This document shows, piece by piece, positions 17,308 through 25,912 of a DNA stretch of 64,000 bases. The notes under the pieces are model-generated. The model searched no databases and had not been told where the DNA came from. It saw only the letters and a list, made by a program, of their open reading frames with translations. Within the stretch, counting starts at the first letter, position 1; each line of letters starts with the position of its first letter. The stretch comes from Clostridium hydrogenum (GTDB lineage Bacteria; Bacillota; Clostridia; Clostridiales; Clostridiaceae): the NCBI RefSeq assembly GCF_021432385.1, contig NZ_JAEACT010000005.1:124001-188000 (forward strand), in the 5' to 3' direction. A program made the position numbers and the translations under genes.

Positions 17308-17619
17308 ATAGGCAACTTTTAATATTGAAATTGATAATACCAAGTTTAATTTAGAGTACAGAGTACAGAGTACGGAGTACAGTGAAGGATGATTTTTCTC
17401 CGCTATGCTTCGAAAAATCTAAAACTTAATGCTTGCGCATGGCATAAAATATAGTGTTCAGCGCAGCTGAAACTATTAAGTTCTAAGATTTACCTGAGAG
17501 AAGCGAAAGGTAAATCCACATTCACTGTACTCTGTACTCTGTCAGTTGTACTCTGATTGAAATTCTAATTTAACATGGAAAATTTCATATTAGCAATTTC
17601 AATCTTTTGCACTGCCTAT
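17308..17619. repeat. Element D1, an inverted repeat enclosing a family A copy
   Basis: Outer arms ATAGGCA and TGCCTAT, then ATTGAAATTG/CAATTTCAAT and AATTTA/TAAATT-type pairs, flank element A6. The same outer sequence is seen at 27916-28197. It separates the binding-protein gene from the permease genes, so any read-through transcript would contain it. Confidence 0.75.
17349..17558. repeat. Palindromic element A6
   Basis: A family A copy with GAGTACAGA arms (one unit mutated to GAGTACGGA) and an inverted core. The central loop has diverged (CTTGCGCATGGC, GTTCAGCGCAGCTGAAC). It sits inside D1. Confidence 0.9.
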
Positions 17620-17649
17620 TTATAGTAAATGTAGGGGGAGATGATAAGT

Positions 17650-18654
17650 TTGAAGGGTTATAAAAAGTATTATTTTAATAAAACAATGTGGGCTTTAGTA
17701 ACACTTGTTATTGCAGTAATTTTAAATTTCCTTTTGCCGCGTTTGATGCCAGGAGACCCAGTATCAGCTATTGCATCAAGAGCAGCAAAAGGCATGACAG
17801 ATCAGACAGCAATACAAAAGGTTTATGAAGATTACGTAAAAACCTTTGGAATAAATCAACCATTATATATACAGTTCGTTCATTTTGTGGCAAATTTGTT
17901 TAAAGGAAATTTAGGAGTATCATTTGTTTATTATCCTAGGACTGTATCGGATATATTATCGAAATCAATATGGTGGACCATATGTTTGCAATTACCGGCA
18001 ATTATAGTTGGATGGCTTTTAGGCAATATTTTAGGCGCTGTAGCAGCATATATAAAAGGCGCATGGGATAAAGGAGTACTTCCAGCCTTTTTGTTTTTAA
18101 GCAATATGCCAGCCTTTGGAATGGCAATTTTATTACAATTTTTCCTTGGAGTGCAGTTTAAGTTGTTTCCAACATCATTAGGCTACGGATATGATTTAAA
18201 TCCTAATATGAGTCTACAGTTTATTGGTTCAGTTATTTATCATTATCAACTTCCATTTTGGTCAATTGTACTTATTACTATTGGAGGGCAAGCTATTGGA
18301 ATGCGCTCAATGTCAATTTATGAACTCAATGCAGACTATGTTAAATACAGCCGTTTTCTTGGTATAAAAGATAGAAAAATTGTACGATATGTTTTTAGAA
18401 ATGCAATGCTTCCTCAAATTACAGGACTTGCATTATCATTAGGAACTATGGTTGGTGGTGCATTAGTGGCTGAAATGATATTTAGTTATCCAGGGCTTGG
18501 TACTACTTTATTAACGGCCATAACTGGAAGGGATTATCCACTTATTTCAGGATGCACATTGATTATTACGATAATGGTACTTATTGCGAACTTCCTTGTA
18601 GAAATATTTTATGGTCTTATTGATCCAAGAGTTAAGGCAGCACAACAGGAATAG
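17650..18654 (+). CDS. ABC transporter permease, DppB/OppB type
   Basis: A 334-residue membrane subunit with about six helices. The N-terminal helix is followed by the family motif FLLPRLMPGDPVSAI. A periplasmic-type loop with KTFGINQPLYIQFVHFV comes next, then the ATPase-contact segment NADYVKYSRFLGIKDRKIVRYVFRNAMLPQITG, quoted in parts: YVKYSRFLG, VFRNAMLPQITG. TTG 17650 is preferred because GGGGGAG ends nine bases before it, while ATG 17641 touches the ribosome site directly. It pairs with the next gene's product to form the channel. Confidence 0.88.
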   Translation: MKGYKKYYFNKTMWALVTLVIAVILNFLLPRLMPGDPVSAIASRAAKGMTDQTAIQKVYEDYVKTFGINQPLYIQFVHFVANLFKGNLGVSFVYYPRTVSDILSKSIWWTICLQLPAIIVGWLLGNILGAVAAYIKGAWDKGVLPAFLFLSNMPAFGMAILLQFFLGVQFKLFPTSLGYGYDLNPNMSLQFIGSVIYHYQLPFWSIVLITIGGQAIGMRSMSIYELNADYVKYSRFLGIKDRKIVRYVFRNAMLPQITGLALSLGTMVGGALVAEMIFSYPGLGTTLLTAITGRDYPLISGCTLIITIMVLIANFLVEIFYGLIDPRVKAAQQE

Positions 18655-18699
18655 TAAGCATGTGTGCGGCAATAAAGTTTTGGGAAAAGGAGTGATATT

Positions 18700-19929
18700 A
18701 TGAAAAACATTATAAGGCAAGTATTCCACTCTACAAGATTCGTTATAGGTTTTGTGATTTTTGTAGTAATGTTACTTATGATTATATTCTATCCATTATT
18801 TGTAAGACAGGATCCTTTGAACATGGTAGGAGGATTGTTTTATAAACCAGGAACATATGTATCTGTAAAAGATGTAGTGCAAACAAATCCATATACCTTA
18901 AATATGAATGTAGTTTCGGGAGAGTTAAAATCGCTAACTAATGAAGAAAAGAATAGTATGGCTGATTGGCTTGTTAAGTATGGAAATGTAAAAAAATCTG
19001 AAATTGATACTAAAAATGTTGCAGAGCTTGTAAGCTTGTGGAATAAAAATTATAATTCCGATGCGAATCAAGAGGGATTGCTTGCAGCTGAAAAACAACA
19101 ATATATGAGACTTAATAGTAAAATAGCTAAACTAGCTAATAATAAAGATGTTTATATAACTGATAAAGATGGTAAAGATAAGTCCAAAATAGATCCTCAA
19201 GCCTTTGCAAATATTAATGGTATTTTAAATAAAAAAACATTTATCTTGGGAACGGATAATTTTGGTCGTGATGTGCTAACAGAACTTGTATCAGCTGCAG
19301 GCGTATCTCTAAAGATTGGTTTGGTTTCAGGTATTATAGCTACACTTATTGGATTAATATTAGGATTACTGGCTGGATACGTAGGAGGAACTTTAGATGA
19401 TTTTGTTATGTTTATTACAAACATATTTACAGTGGTTCCATCTTTTATTCTTTTAGTTTTAATATCCTTTAGTGTTGGACAAAATGCTAGAGGGGTCATG
19501 TTGACGGCATTAATTATAGGTATCACCTCCTGGCCATGGACAACAAGGTCTGTTCGTTCACAGGTCATTTCTTTAAGAAATCGTGATCATGTTAATTTAT
19601 CAAAGCTTTCAGGTCACGGACTCATAAGAATTATTTTTACAGACATACTTCCATATGTAGCTTCATATGTTGTTATGGCATTCATACTTCAGATATCATC
19701 AGGGATTCTTTCAGAGGCACAGCTTTCGATGTTAGGGCTTGGACCAGCTACAACTAAGGTTTCAACGTTAGGGCTTATGATGAATTGGGCCATGGCATAT
19801 AAAGCAATTATTACTGGAGCATGGTGGGCATTTCTACCGGTTATTTTAACAATTACGTTGATATCATTTTCTCTTAATTTAATGAATACAGGGCTTGATC
19901 AAGTATTCAATCCACAATTAAGGGAGTAA
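18700..19929 (+). CDS. ABC transporter permease, DppC/OppC type, with a large extracellular insert
   Basis: 409 residues, about 100 longer than usual family members. After the first helix (about residues 13-33), residues 45-165 form a hydrophilic insert containing KNSMADWLVKYGN and YITDKDGKDKSKIDPQ. The usual core then begins with FILGTDNFGRDVLTELVSAAGVS and ends with the ATPase-contact region HVNLSKLSGHGLIRIIFTDILP, written in parts: LSKLSGHGL, IIFTDILPY. The insert would face outside and may touch the binding protein or substrate. GGAG precedes the ATG. Confidence 0.88.
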   Translation: MKNIIRQVFHSTRFVIGFVIFVVMLLMIIFYPLFVRQDPLNMVGGLFYKPGTYVSVKDVVQTNPYTLNMNVVSGELKSLTNEEKNSMADWLVKYGNVKKSEIDTKNVAELVSLWNKNYNSDANQEGLLAAEKQQYMRLNSKIAKLANNKDVYITDKDGKDKSKIDPQAFANINGILNKKTFILGTDNFGRDVLTELVSAAGVSLKIGLVSGIIATLIGLILGLLAGYVGGTLDDFVMFITNIFTVVPSFILLVLISFSVGQNARGVMLTALIIGITSWPWTTRSVRSQVISLRNRDHVNLSKLSGHGLIRIIFTDILPYVASYVVMAFILQISSGILSEAQLSMLGLGPATTKVSTLGLMMNWAMAYKAIITGAWWAFLPVILTITLISFSLNLMNTGLDQVFNPQLRE

Positions 19930-19939
19930 GGAGAAGGCT

Positions 19940-20947
19940 ATGGGAAAAATAATGTTGGAAGTAAATAAATTAAATACAAAATATATAACTAGGCAAAAAG
20001 AAGATGTTTTTGCAGTTAATGATGTTTCCTTAAAAATAGAGGAAGGAAAGTCATTAGGTATAGCAGGTGAATCTGGCTGTGGTAAATCAACATTGGCACT
20101 TAGTTTAATGGGATACTATTTTTCACCACTTCATTATATAAGCGGAGATATTATTATAGATGGAAAGAACATATCAAATATGAAGCCAGATGATGTACGT
20201 AAGCAGATTTTGGGGAATGAAATTGCATATATTCCGCAAGCAGCTATGAATGCACTAAATCCAACTCAAAAGATAATAGAATTAATTCAGGATGTTGTTC
20301 ATGCTCATGATCCTAAAAAACCTAAAAAAGATGTATATGATCTTGCTAAGGAGAGGTTTGAATTTTTAGGATTACCGGCTAGTGTACTACAAAAGCATGC
20401 AGTGGAATTATCAGGTGGGATGAAGCAGCGTACTGTTATTGCAATTTCAACAATACTTTCACCCAAAGTACTTATTGCAGATGAACCGTCATCAGCGCTA
20501 GATGTTACCTCACAGAAAGTAGTTATTAAGATGCTAAGAAATCTCATGGAGGAGGGGCTCATAAAATCTATGATTTTTATTACACATGAACTCCCACTTC
20601 TATATAATGTAACGGATGATATTATGGTTATGTATGCAGGTCAGATTATAGAAAAGGGAAATGCTAAGGAAATGATATTTGATTCTATGCATCCATATTC
20701 AAAAGGTCTTATGGGGTCGATTATTGTTCCTGAGGCAGGCACTAAAGATAATAAATTAACAGTTATCTCAGGGACACCTCCAAACTTAAAGAATCCACCT
20801 AACGGATGTAGATTTGCAGAACGATGCAAGTATGCAAAGTCAGAGTGTAAATTTTATAATATTCCTGAAAAAGAATTTGGTAATGGTAGAATGTATCGCT
20901 GCATATATTCATTAGATAAGCTTAAGGAGGTTTATGCAGATGAGTAA
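19940..20947 (+). CDS. Oligopeptide-type ABC transporter ATPase, DppD/OppD type
   Basis: 335 residues: Walker A GESGCGKST near residue 46, Q-loop IPQAAMNALNP, signature LSGGMKQR, Walker B VLIADEPSSALD, switch FITHEL. The C-terminal OppD/F extension has GTPPNLKNPPNGCRFAERCKYAKSEC, quoted in parts: PPNGCRFAERCKY. The cysteines in this extension bind a 4Fe-4S cluster in some family members. It forms the ATPase heterodimer with the next protein. The genes overlap by eight bases, which indicates translational coupling. Confidence 0.93.
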   Translation: MGKIMLEVNKLNTKYITRQKEDVFAVNDVSLKIEEGKSLGIAGESGCGKSTLALSLMGYYFSPLHYISGDIIIDGKNISNMKPDDVRKQILGNEIAYIPQAAMNALNPTQKIIELIQDVVHAHDPKKPKKDVYDLAKERFEFLGLPASVLQKHAVELSGGMKQRTVIAISTILSPKVLIADEPSSALDVTSQKVVIKMLRNLMEEGLIKSMIFITHELPLLYNVTDDIMVMYAGQIIEKGNAKEMIFDSMHPYSKGLMGSIIVPEAGTKDNKLTVISGTPPNLKNPPNGCRFAERCKYAKSECKFYNIPEKEFGNGRMYRCIYSLDKLKEVYADE

Positions 20948-21746
20948 TGAAAAAGTACTTCCTTGTTTAAGTGGGAAACAGCTTGTTAAGGTATTTGGGA
21001 ATAATAAAACTAAAACGGTGGCTGTAGATCATGTGGATTTTGAATTTCATAAGGGTGAAGTTATATCTATTGTTGGAGAAAGTGGCAGTGGGAAAACTAC
21101 GCTATCTAAAATGCTATTAGGATTATCTAACGTGACAGAAGGAGAAATTTATTTTGATGGAAAGCTAAGGGATATATCATCAAGTAAAAAAAAGAAGGAA
21201 TATTGGAAAGGCATACAAGCTGTATTTCAAGATCCATTTGCATCTTATAACATGTTTTATAAAATTGATTCTGTACTTTTAGATTGTATAAACATGAGGG
21301 GAAAAAAGCAGCTTTCAAAGGAACAAAAGAATGAGCTTATGACAGAAGCTTGTAGTTTTGTAAACTTAAAGTTTGAAGAGCTTACCAATAAGTATCCATT
21401 TGAATTATCAGGTGGACAAATGCAGCGACTTATGATTGCTAGGGTTTTTCTTTTAAAACCACAAATTTTAATTGCAGATGAACCAACTTCCATGGTAGAT
21501 GCTTGTTCAAGAGCAACTATACTTGATATGTTATTAAAATTGCGTGACGAAAACAATATGACAATTATATTTATTACACATGATATTGGGCTTGCATATT
21601 ATATATCCGATGTTGTGTATATAATGGAACATGGAAAGTTTGTAGAACATGGTGTTGCCGATGAAGTTATATTACATCCTAAAGAATCCTATACAAAAAG
21701 GCTTTTAAGTGATGTACCTAGGATTTCAAAGAAGTGGGAATTTTAA
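20940..21746 (+). CDS. Oligopeptide-type ABC transporter ATPase, DppF/OppF type
   Basis: 268 residues with Walker A GESGSGKTT, Q-loop VFQDPFASYN, signature LSGGQMQR, Walker B ILIADEPTSMVD and switch FITHDIG. The C-terminal OppF-type extension is very short, so it lacks the cysteine motif seen in its partner. ATG 20940 is preferred over 20934, because GGAGG is nine bases before it. It closes the five-gene importer. Confidence 0.93.
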   Translation: MSNEKVLPCLSGKQLVKVFGNNKTKTVAVDHVDFEFHKGEVISIVGESGSGKTTLSKMLLGLSNVTEGEIYFDGKLRDISSSKKKKEYWKGIQAVFQDPFASYNMFYKIDSVLLDCINMRGKKQLSKEQKNELMTEACSFVNLKFEELTNKYPFELSGGQMQRLMIARVFLLKPQILIADEPTSMVDACSRATILDMLLKLRDENNMTIIFITHDIGLAYYISDVVYIMEHGKFVEHGVADEVILHPKESYTKRLLSDVPRISKKWEF

Positions 21747-21788
21747 TAAAGTTATCAAACATTAAATATTGCGAAGCAAAGTGTAGTG

Positions 21789-21857
21789 CAAAACAAAATA
21801 GCAAGATGGAACTTCGCATAAAAATGATGTGCGGAGTTCCATCTACACTTACTTCAC
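21789..21857. terminator. Large hairpin after the importer operon
   Basis: GATGGAACTTCGCA pairs with TGTGCGGAGTTCCATC around a short AT loop, with AAGTGTAG/CTACACTT as a second, outer pair. It lies between two converging genes and lacks a long T run, so termination is likely but not certain. Confidence 0.5.
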
Positions 21858-21874
21858 ATTCTACGGTAGTAGAT

Positions 21875-22837
21875 TTAACGTTTAGGCGTTGAGTAGGATA
21901 AGTAAGATTTATATTTTTTCAATCTTTCTGGTAATTCATGTGCTTTAGGATTTGGTTTTAGGGAAACTTTATGAAGTTCATCTACATGTTCAAATTTTCC
22001 GGAAAGTAGTATATGCGAATGAGCTTTATCTTCTTCTGCAATATCAAAATGAACCTTTCCATCTACTACATTCAAAGTTCCTCTTACACCGCATATTGCA
22101 CATACAGCAGGGTAGTTGTTGTTATCGTCTCTTATTTCAATTAGCTTAGAATGACAAATTGGGCAAACGCCAGGTTCACCTATATATTTTGATTCTGAAG
22201 CTTCTTTTAATAAAGACTCTGCTACATGTCTTCCAGATTCTCTGGCTCTTTTAAGTTTATCTTCTTTAAAAACTACAGAGGATGGAAGTCCAACCCAGTT
22301 TACTAAAAACTTGTCCACTACATCAATTTGCATGGATAGTGTAAAAATATGCATTACAGGAAGTGCTAAAGTATCCCATTCACTACCGCCTACAGCTATT
22401 AAAGAAGCGGCTCTACGTTTGAAGGATCTTTCGTCAGGACCTTTTCCAGTTGTTATTCCTTTTTCTTTTCGTAAGTTTTTGGCAACTGTTCTAAAGGCAA
22501 CATCGTGTGAAGGTCCCATTCTATCACTTAATATTTTTAATAATCCGTTTGGACCCTTTTCATAAATTGGTGAGCCTAAAATTAATCCATCACATTCCAT
22601 AATTTTTTCATCGATAAATGCAAAGTCATCAGTTTTAATTACACATTCTCCAGCTCCGCCTTTTTCAAATAAGTTTACAACACAAGCATTACAGCCAGTA
22701 CAAGGTTTAATGTTTAAATCATTGAGTCTTATGAGCTCAACTTCAGCACCCATTTCCTCGGCACCCATTAATGCTTCTTTTACAAGTATTTCAGTATTAC
22801 TCATTTTTCTTCCACAGCTTATTCCTAAAATTTTCAT
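21875..22837 (-). CDS. Iron-sulfur flavoprotein (flavodoxin-like) with C-terminal zinc-ribbon-like domain
   Basis: A 320-residue flavodoxin-fold protein of the NADPH-dependent FMN reductase/iron-sulfur flavoprotein type. N-terminal ILGISCGRKMSNT binds FMN phosphate. Cys46, 49, 52 and 65 (PCTGCNAC, then GEC) can hold a 4Fe-4S cluster, with a spacing longer at the last cysteine than the classical motif. LILGSPIYEKGPNG follows. Residues 225-249 have two CxxC pairs (CPIC, CAIC) forming a rubredoxin- or zinc-ribbon-like module that is not part of the basic family. It probably transfers electrons or reduces toxic compounds in the cytoplasm. GGAGG precedes the ATG. A palindromic operator lies upstream. 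Confidence 0.82.
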   Translation of the reverse strand: MKILGISCGRKMSNTEILVKEALMGAEEMGAEVELIRLNDLNIKPCTGCNACVVNLFEKGGAGECVIKTDDFAFIDEKIMECDGLILGSPIYEKGPNGLLKILSDRMGPSHDVAFRTVAKNLRKEKGITTGKGPDERSFKRRAASLIAVGGSEWDTLALPVMHIFTLSMQIDVVDKFLVNWVGLPSSVVFKEDKLKRARESGRHVAESLLKEASESKYIGEPGVCPICHSKLIEIRDDNNNYPAVCAICGVRGTLNVVDGKVHFDIAEEDKAHSHILLSGKFEHVDELHKVSLKPNPKAHELPERLKKYKSYLSYSTPKR

Positions 22838-22871
22838 TAAAAAATCCTCCTTTGATAATTAATCGTATTTC

Positions 22872-22889
22872 ATATAGACCAGTCTATAT
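22872..22889. promoter_or_regulatory. TetR-type palindromic operator
   Basis: ATATAGACCAGTCTATAT has perfect 8-bp arms around CA and lies 35 bases upstream of the flavoprotein start. A weaker AGTC...GACT repeat follows at 22912-22924. This form is typical of TetR-family sites. The regulator is not adjacent. Confidence 0.6.
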
Positions 22890-23066
22890 ATTTTGGGTAA
22901 AATAAAAAATCAGTCTAGCTGACTATAGATTATACAATTTACTTAAAAATTTATATAAATTGATGTTACATTTATATAAATTTAATCTATAAATATAAAT
23001 ATAACATCAAAGTATAAAAATGTCAAAGTATGAATTTACTTGTTATTTTCTTCAATACGACTTAAA

Positions 23067-24953
23067 TTAAAGACCTAGTTTTTCTCTTCTATCAATTATA
23101 ATTTTTTCAAGTTCATCAGCGGCTTTAACAACATCATCTTCAATAATTAATCTTCCACCTGTTATATTTTCAAGGTCTTCAGTTAAAAGCTTTGAAACAA
23201 CAGGGCTTCCGTCTATAAATGGTGATATAGCAAGATGAAGAGGAAGTCCAAGTGAAAGACCAAAAGCTCCATCTGCAAGTGCTTGTTCTTCAAGCCATTG
23301 TGGTGCTGAAAGTACAAGAGGAAGCTGTGGTATATCTATGCCAAGGTATTCAGCAAGTTCAGTAGCTACAATCTCAAGTCTTCCAATTGCAAGACAAGGA
23401 CCAAAGTTAAGTACTGGTGGAATGCCAAGAGACTTGCATACTTCTTTTAAGCTGTCTCCAGCAAGTTCAGCAGCAGATGGTGACATTAAACCTACATTTT
23501 CAAGTCCGCCGCTTGAACATCCTGCTGAAAGAACTATGATATTTCTTTTTATCAATTCTTTTGTAAGTTCAACAGTAAATACATCATGACCCTTTGCAGT
23601 AAGATTTGAACATCCAACTACGCCAGCAACACCTTTAATTTTGCCAGCAGCAATTAAATCAACAAGAGGTTTCCAAGTTCCACCTAGGAAGTCTCTAAGG
23701 GATTTTTCACTTACACCTGTTACAACATCATCATATCCATGATCTTTAGGTATATTTAAAGTTATATTTTTTCTTCTATTAGAGTAGCTTTTTAGTGCTT
23801 CATCTATAATTTTATTTGTTATATTCTCGCGTTCTTCAAAACTGTATTCAACAAGTTCTGCATTTTTCTTTTTAGCAATATCGTCCACACAAATCATTTT
23901 TACTTCAAATTTATCAGCAACTGGCTCTATTCCTGGCAAAGTACAGTTAAATTCTGACATGATTAAATCTATTCCGCCTGTTGCAATTAAGGCTTCACTT
24001 GTAAAGTTATTTCCAGCATGTCCTGAGAAAACTTCCTTGTAATGTTCACCTCTAAGCTGTAAATCTTGACCTACACATGTACAGCCAACAAGTTTGAAAC
24101 CTTTTGCTCCAACTTTTTTTGCTTTTTCTGTTATGTCACTGTCTATTAATCTATCTTGAAGATGAGCTATTACTGAGTGTTGATGTCCTGTTATCATTAT
24201 ATTGATATAATCACTGTCAACAACCTTGAAACCTACTGCTGCTTGTCTTATAACTGGTTCACCTAGAATAACATCATTCAATAGATTGGTTAAAGTAAGA
24301 CCATATAAACCAGTTGATATTCCAAGAGTTAAGCAGTTTACAGTCATATCTACAGGATCACTGTTTAAGTTCGTTGAGGTTTTTACCATTGCATCAAATA
24401 CTTCTGATTTTGCGCCTCCAGGAAGTATATTAAGTTCACTCCATTTTTTAAATCTTGGACCATAAGCCATTTTTTCTACAAGTTCTGTTTTTTCAAATCT
24501 TGGCTTATAAAGATCGCTTAAAACTTTATCTGCAATTAAAATTGCTTTCTTGTGATCATCATCTTCTTTGATTCCAAAGATATCAGCTAGTTTATTAAGT
24601 GTGTATAAACCTTTGATTTTACCCTTAGTTTCACCAAGAGCTTTTAAATTTCTAGCAGTAGTTTCAACTACATGTATATAGCAAGCAGTTCCTGCACCGA
24701 CTGCTCTTAAAAAGTTTCTTGCAACTATAGTATCGGCATCTGCACCACAAATTCCTCTTGGTGATTTTGGAGTGATTCTACATGGCCCATTAGCGCAAAG
24801 TTTGCAGCATACTCCATCCTTACCAAACTTACATTTAGCTTTTTGACTTTCTACTCTATGATGAGAAGTTTCAACACCTTCTAAATTACATATAAAATTT
24901 TCTAGTTTTGTATCTGCACTTTGACATACATGACAATTTTCACAATTACTCAT
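23067..24953 (-). CDS. cooS: Anaerobic (nickel) carbon monoxide dehydrogenase catalytic subunit
   Basis: A 628-residue CooS-type enzyme that interconverts CO and CO2 using a Ni-Fe-S cluster C. The N-terminal cysteines fit clusters D and B (Cys41, 49, 50, 53, 58, 69 in CKFGKDGVCCKLCANGPC and GICG). C-cluster motifs follow: TGHQHSVIAHL with the ligand histidine, GCTCVGQDL, VVGCSNL, SAGCSSGGLE and FGPCLAIGR. ATG 24953 is chosen because AGGAGG precedes it. No cooF, cooC or acs genes are adjacent, so the electron partner and nickel-insertion proteins must be encoded elsewhere. An Rrf2 regulator gene lies directly upstream but behind a terminator. Confidence 0.95.
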   Translation of the reverse strand: MSNCENCHVCQSADTKLENFICNLEGVETSHHRVESQKAKCKFGKDGVCCKLCANGPCRITPKSPRGICGADADTIVARNFLRAVGAGTACYIHVVETTARNLKALGETKGKIKGLYTLNKLADIFGIKEDDDHKKAILIADKVLSDLYKPRFEKTELVEKMAYGPRFKKWSELNILPGGAKSEVFDAMVKTSTNLNSDPVDMTVNCLTLGISTGLYGLTLTNLLNDVILGEPVIRQAAVGFKVVDSDYINIMITGHQHSVIAHLQDRLIDSDITEKAKKVGAKGFKLVGCTCVGQDLQLRGEHYKEVFSGHAGNNFTSEALIATGGIDLIMSEFNCTLPGIEPVADKFEVKMICVDDIAKKKNAELVEYSFEERENITNKIIDEALKSYSNRRKNITLNIPKDHGYDDVVTGVSEKSLRDFLGGTWKPLVDLIAAGKIKGVAGVVGCSNLTAKGHDVFTVELTKELIKRNIIVLSAGCSSGGLENVGLMSPSAAELAGDSLKEVCKSLGIPPVLNFGPCLAIGRLEIVATELAEYLGIDIPQLPLVLSAPQWLEEQALADGAFGLSLGLPLHLAISPFIDGSPVVSKLLTEDLENITGGRLIIEDDVVKAADELEKIIIDRREKLGL

Positions 24954-24972
24954 TAAAAAAATCCTCCTATAA

Positions 24973-24994
24973 TGTATACTAATATGGTATAGTT
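24973..24994. promoter_or_regulatory. Rrf2-type operator before cooS
   Basis: The minus strand reads CTATACCATATTAGTATAC, closely matching the element before the Rrf2 gene. The ATACC-N6-GTATA form resembles CymR/Rrf2 sites. It lies about 20 bases upstream of the cooS ribosome site, placed to control the cooS promoter. Confidence 0.65.
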
Positions 24995-25008
24995 TTAATT
25001 TATATTTA

Positions 25009-25030
25009 GGGCTACTAATTAAGGTAGCCC
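25009..25030 (-). terminator. Hairpin between the Rrf2 gene and cooS
   Basis: GGGCTAC and GTAGCCC enclose eight bases, just after the Rrf2 stop codon. It implies that cooS is transcribed mostly from its own promoter. Confidence 0.6.
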
Positions 25031-25044
25031 GTTTTAGCAAAAAA

Positions 25045-25473
25045 TTAATTAAATTTGTTTGTTAATTTCCCTGATTTTAAGTCTTCAAAGTTTATTTTTT
25101 CAAGATTATTTACTAAAGAATTTTGAACTGTTGAAAGTGCACAGTGTATTTCACATATGTTGCTTTTTTTTGCATTACAATAAGACGGATCAAGCAAGCA
25201 GCGATTTACATAAATAGGACCATCTATAGCTTCAATAACATCTTTTAAAGTAATATCTTTAGGGTATTTATTTAAAGCATATCCGCCTTTTACACCTCTA
25301 TAAGATTTTACTATTTCACTTTTTATAAGCTTACGAAGAAGTTTTAATAAAAAGCGCAGGGGTAAATGTTCATGTTCAGCTATAGTGCCAGCATCAACCT
25401 TTTCATCATATCCAATTTTAGATAAATAAAGCACAACTCTAAGACTATAATCAGCTTCCTGTGTTATCCTCAT
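25045..25473 (-). CDS. Rrf2 family transcription regulator
   Basis: A 142-residue protein with the winged-helix domain of the Rrf2/IscR/CymR family (MRITQEADYSLRVVLYL, PLRFLLKLLRKL, GVKGGYALNK). Cysteines at 92, 99, 107 and 111 (RCLLDPSYC, ICEIHC) match the spacing region that binds an iron-sulfur cluster in IscR and NsrR. It probably senses cluster status, redox or a small ligand and controls itself and cooS, since both promoters carry the same palindrome. GGAG precedes the ATG by six bases. Confidence 0.92.
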   Translation of the reverse strand: MRITQEADYSLRVVLYLSKIGYDEKVDAGTIAEHEHLPLRFLLKLLRKLIKSEIVKSYRGVKGGYALNKYPKDITLKDVIEAIDGPIYVNRCLLDPSYCNAKKSNICEIHCALSTVQNSLVNNLEKINFEDLKSGKLTNKFN

Positions 25474-25489
25474 ATTATTCTCCTATAAA

Positions 25490-25508
25490 GTATACTTTAA
25501 TGGTATAG
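25490..25508. promoter_or_regulatory. Rrf2-type operator before the regulator's own gene
   Basis: The minus strand reads CTATACCATTAAAGTATAC, the same pattern as the cooS operator with changes only in the middle. It is directly upstream of the Rrf2 ribosome site, indicating autoregulation. Confidence 0.65.
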
Positions 25509-25580
25509 TTTTAATATATAACTTTTAAATACATTTGTCAATGTTGATTAAAATATAAATAAATGGGATAATTAAATAAA

Positions 25581-25798
25581 GGCTATGTTTTAAAAGAATG
25601 TTGATATGAGCTTATGACATTAATGGACTCTAAGAATTGCTCGTTTATAATTTGCTACCCATTTAGATGCATCGTCCTGATGCCTAAATGGCTTTGACCG
25701 TCCTAGTCAAAATTACGCAAATTATAAACGAGCAATCCTAAGAGTCCATAAAAGTCAACACATCACATCAACATTCTTTTAAAAATATCGAAACATAC
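25581..25798. repeat. 218-bp branched inverted repeat
   Basis: The ends GGCTATGTTTTAAAAGAATG and CATTCTTTTAAAA...CGAAACATA resemble family C. Inside, TGGACTCTAAGAATTGCTCG...TTATAATTTGC pairs with GCAAATTATAAACGAGCAAT...GAGTCCA. The tip holds two small hairpins, CCATTTAG...CTAAATGG and TTTGAC...GTCAAA. No protein is encoded. It could be a large non-autonomous element or give a structured RNA. Confidence 0.8.
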
Positions 25799-25806
25799 TA
25801 AAGGAA

Positions 25807-25855
25807 GCTATGTTTCAAATAAGTGTGAAAATCAACACTTATTTAAAACATAGCC
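25807..25855. repeat. Short palindrome C3
   Basis: GCTATGTTTCAAATAAGTGT and ACACTTATTTAAAACATAGC with an 8-base loop. It lies ten bases after the larger C-like repeat. Confidence 0.8.
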
Positions 25856-25912
25856 TAATTAAATAATAGTTAAGGAAAATACGATAGTAATTATTTAGTG
25901 TGCAATTTAAGA

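Noticed and set aside
22960..23010. Terminator between cooS and the flavoprotein gene (TTGATGTTA...TAACATCAA)
   Set aside because: The arms are short and the long intervening sequence is AT-only, so it may be chance pairing; kept out of the feature list.
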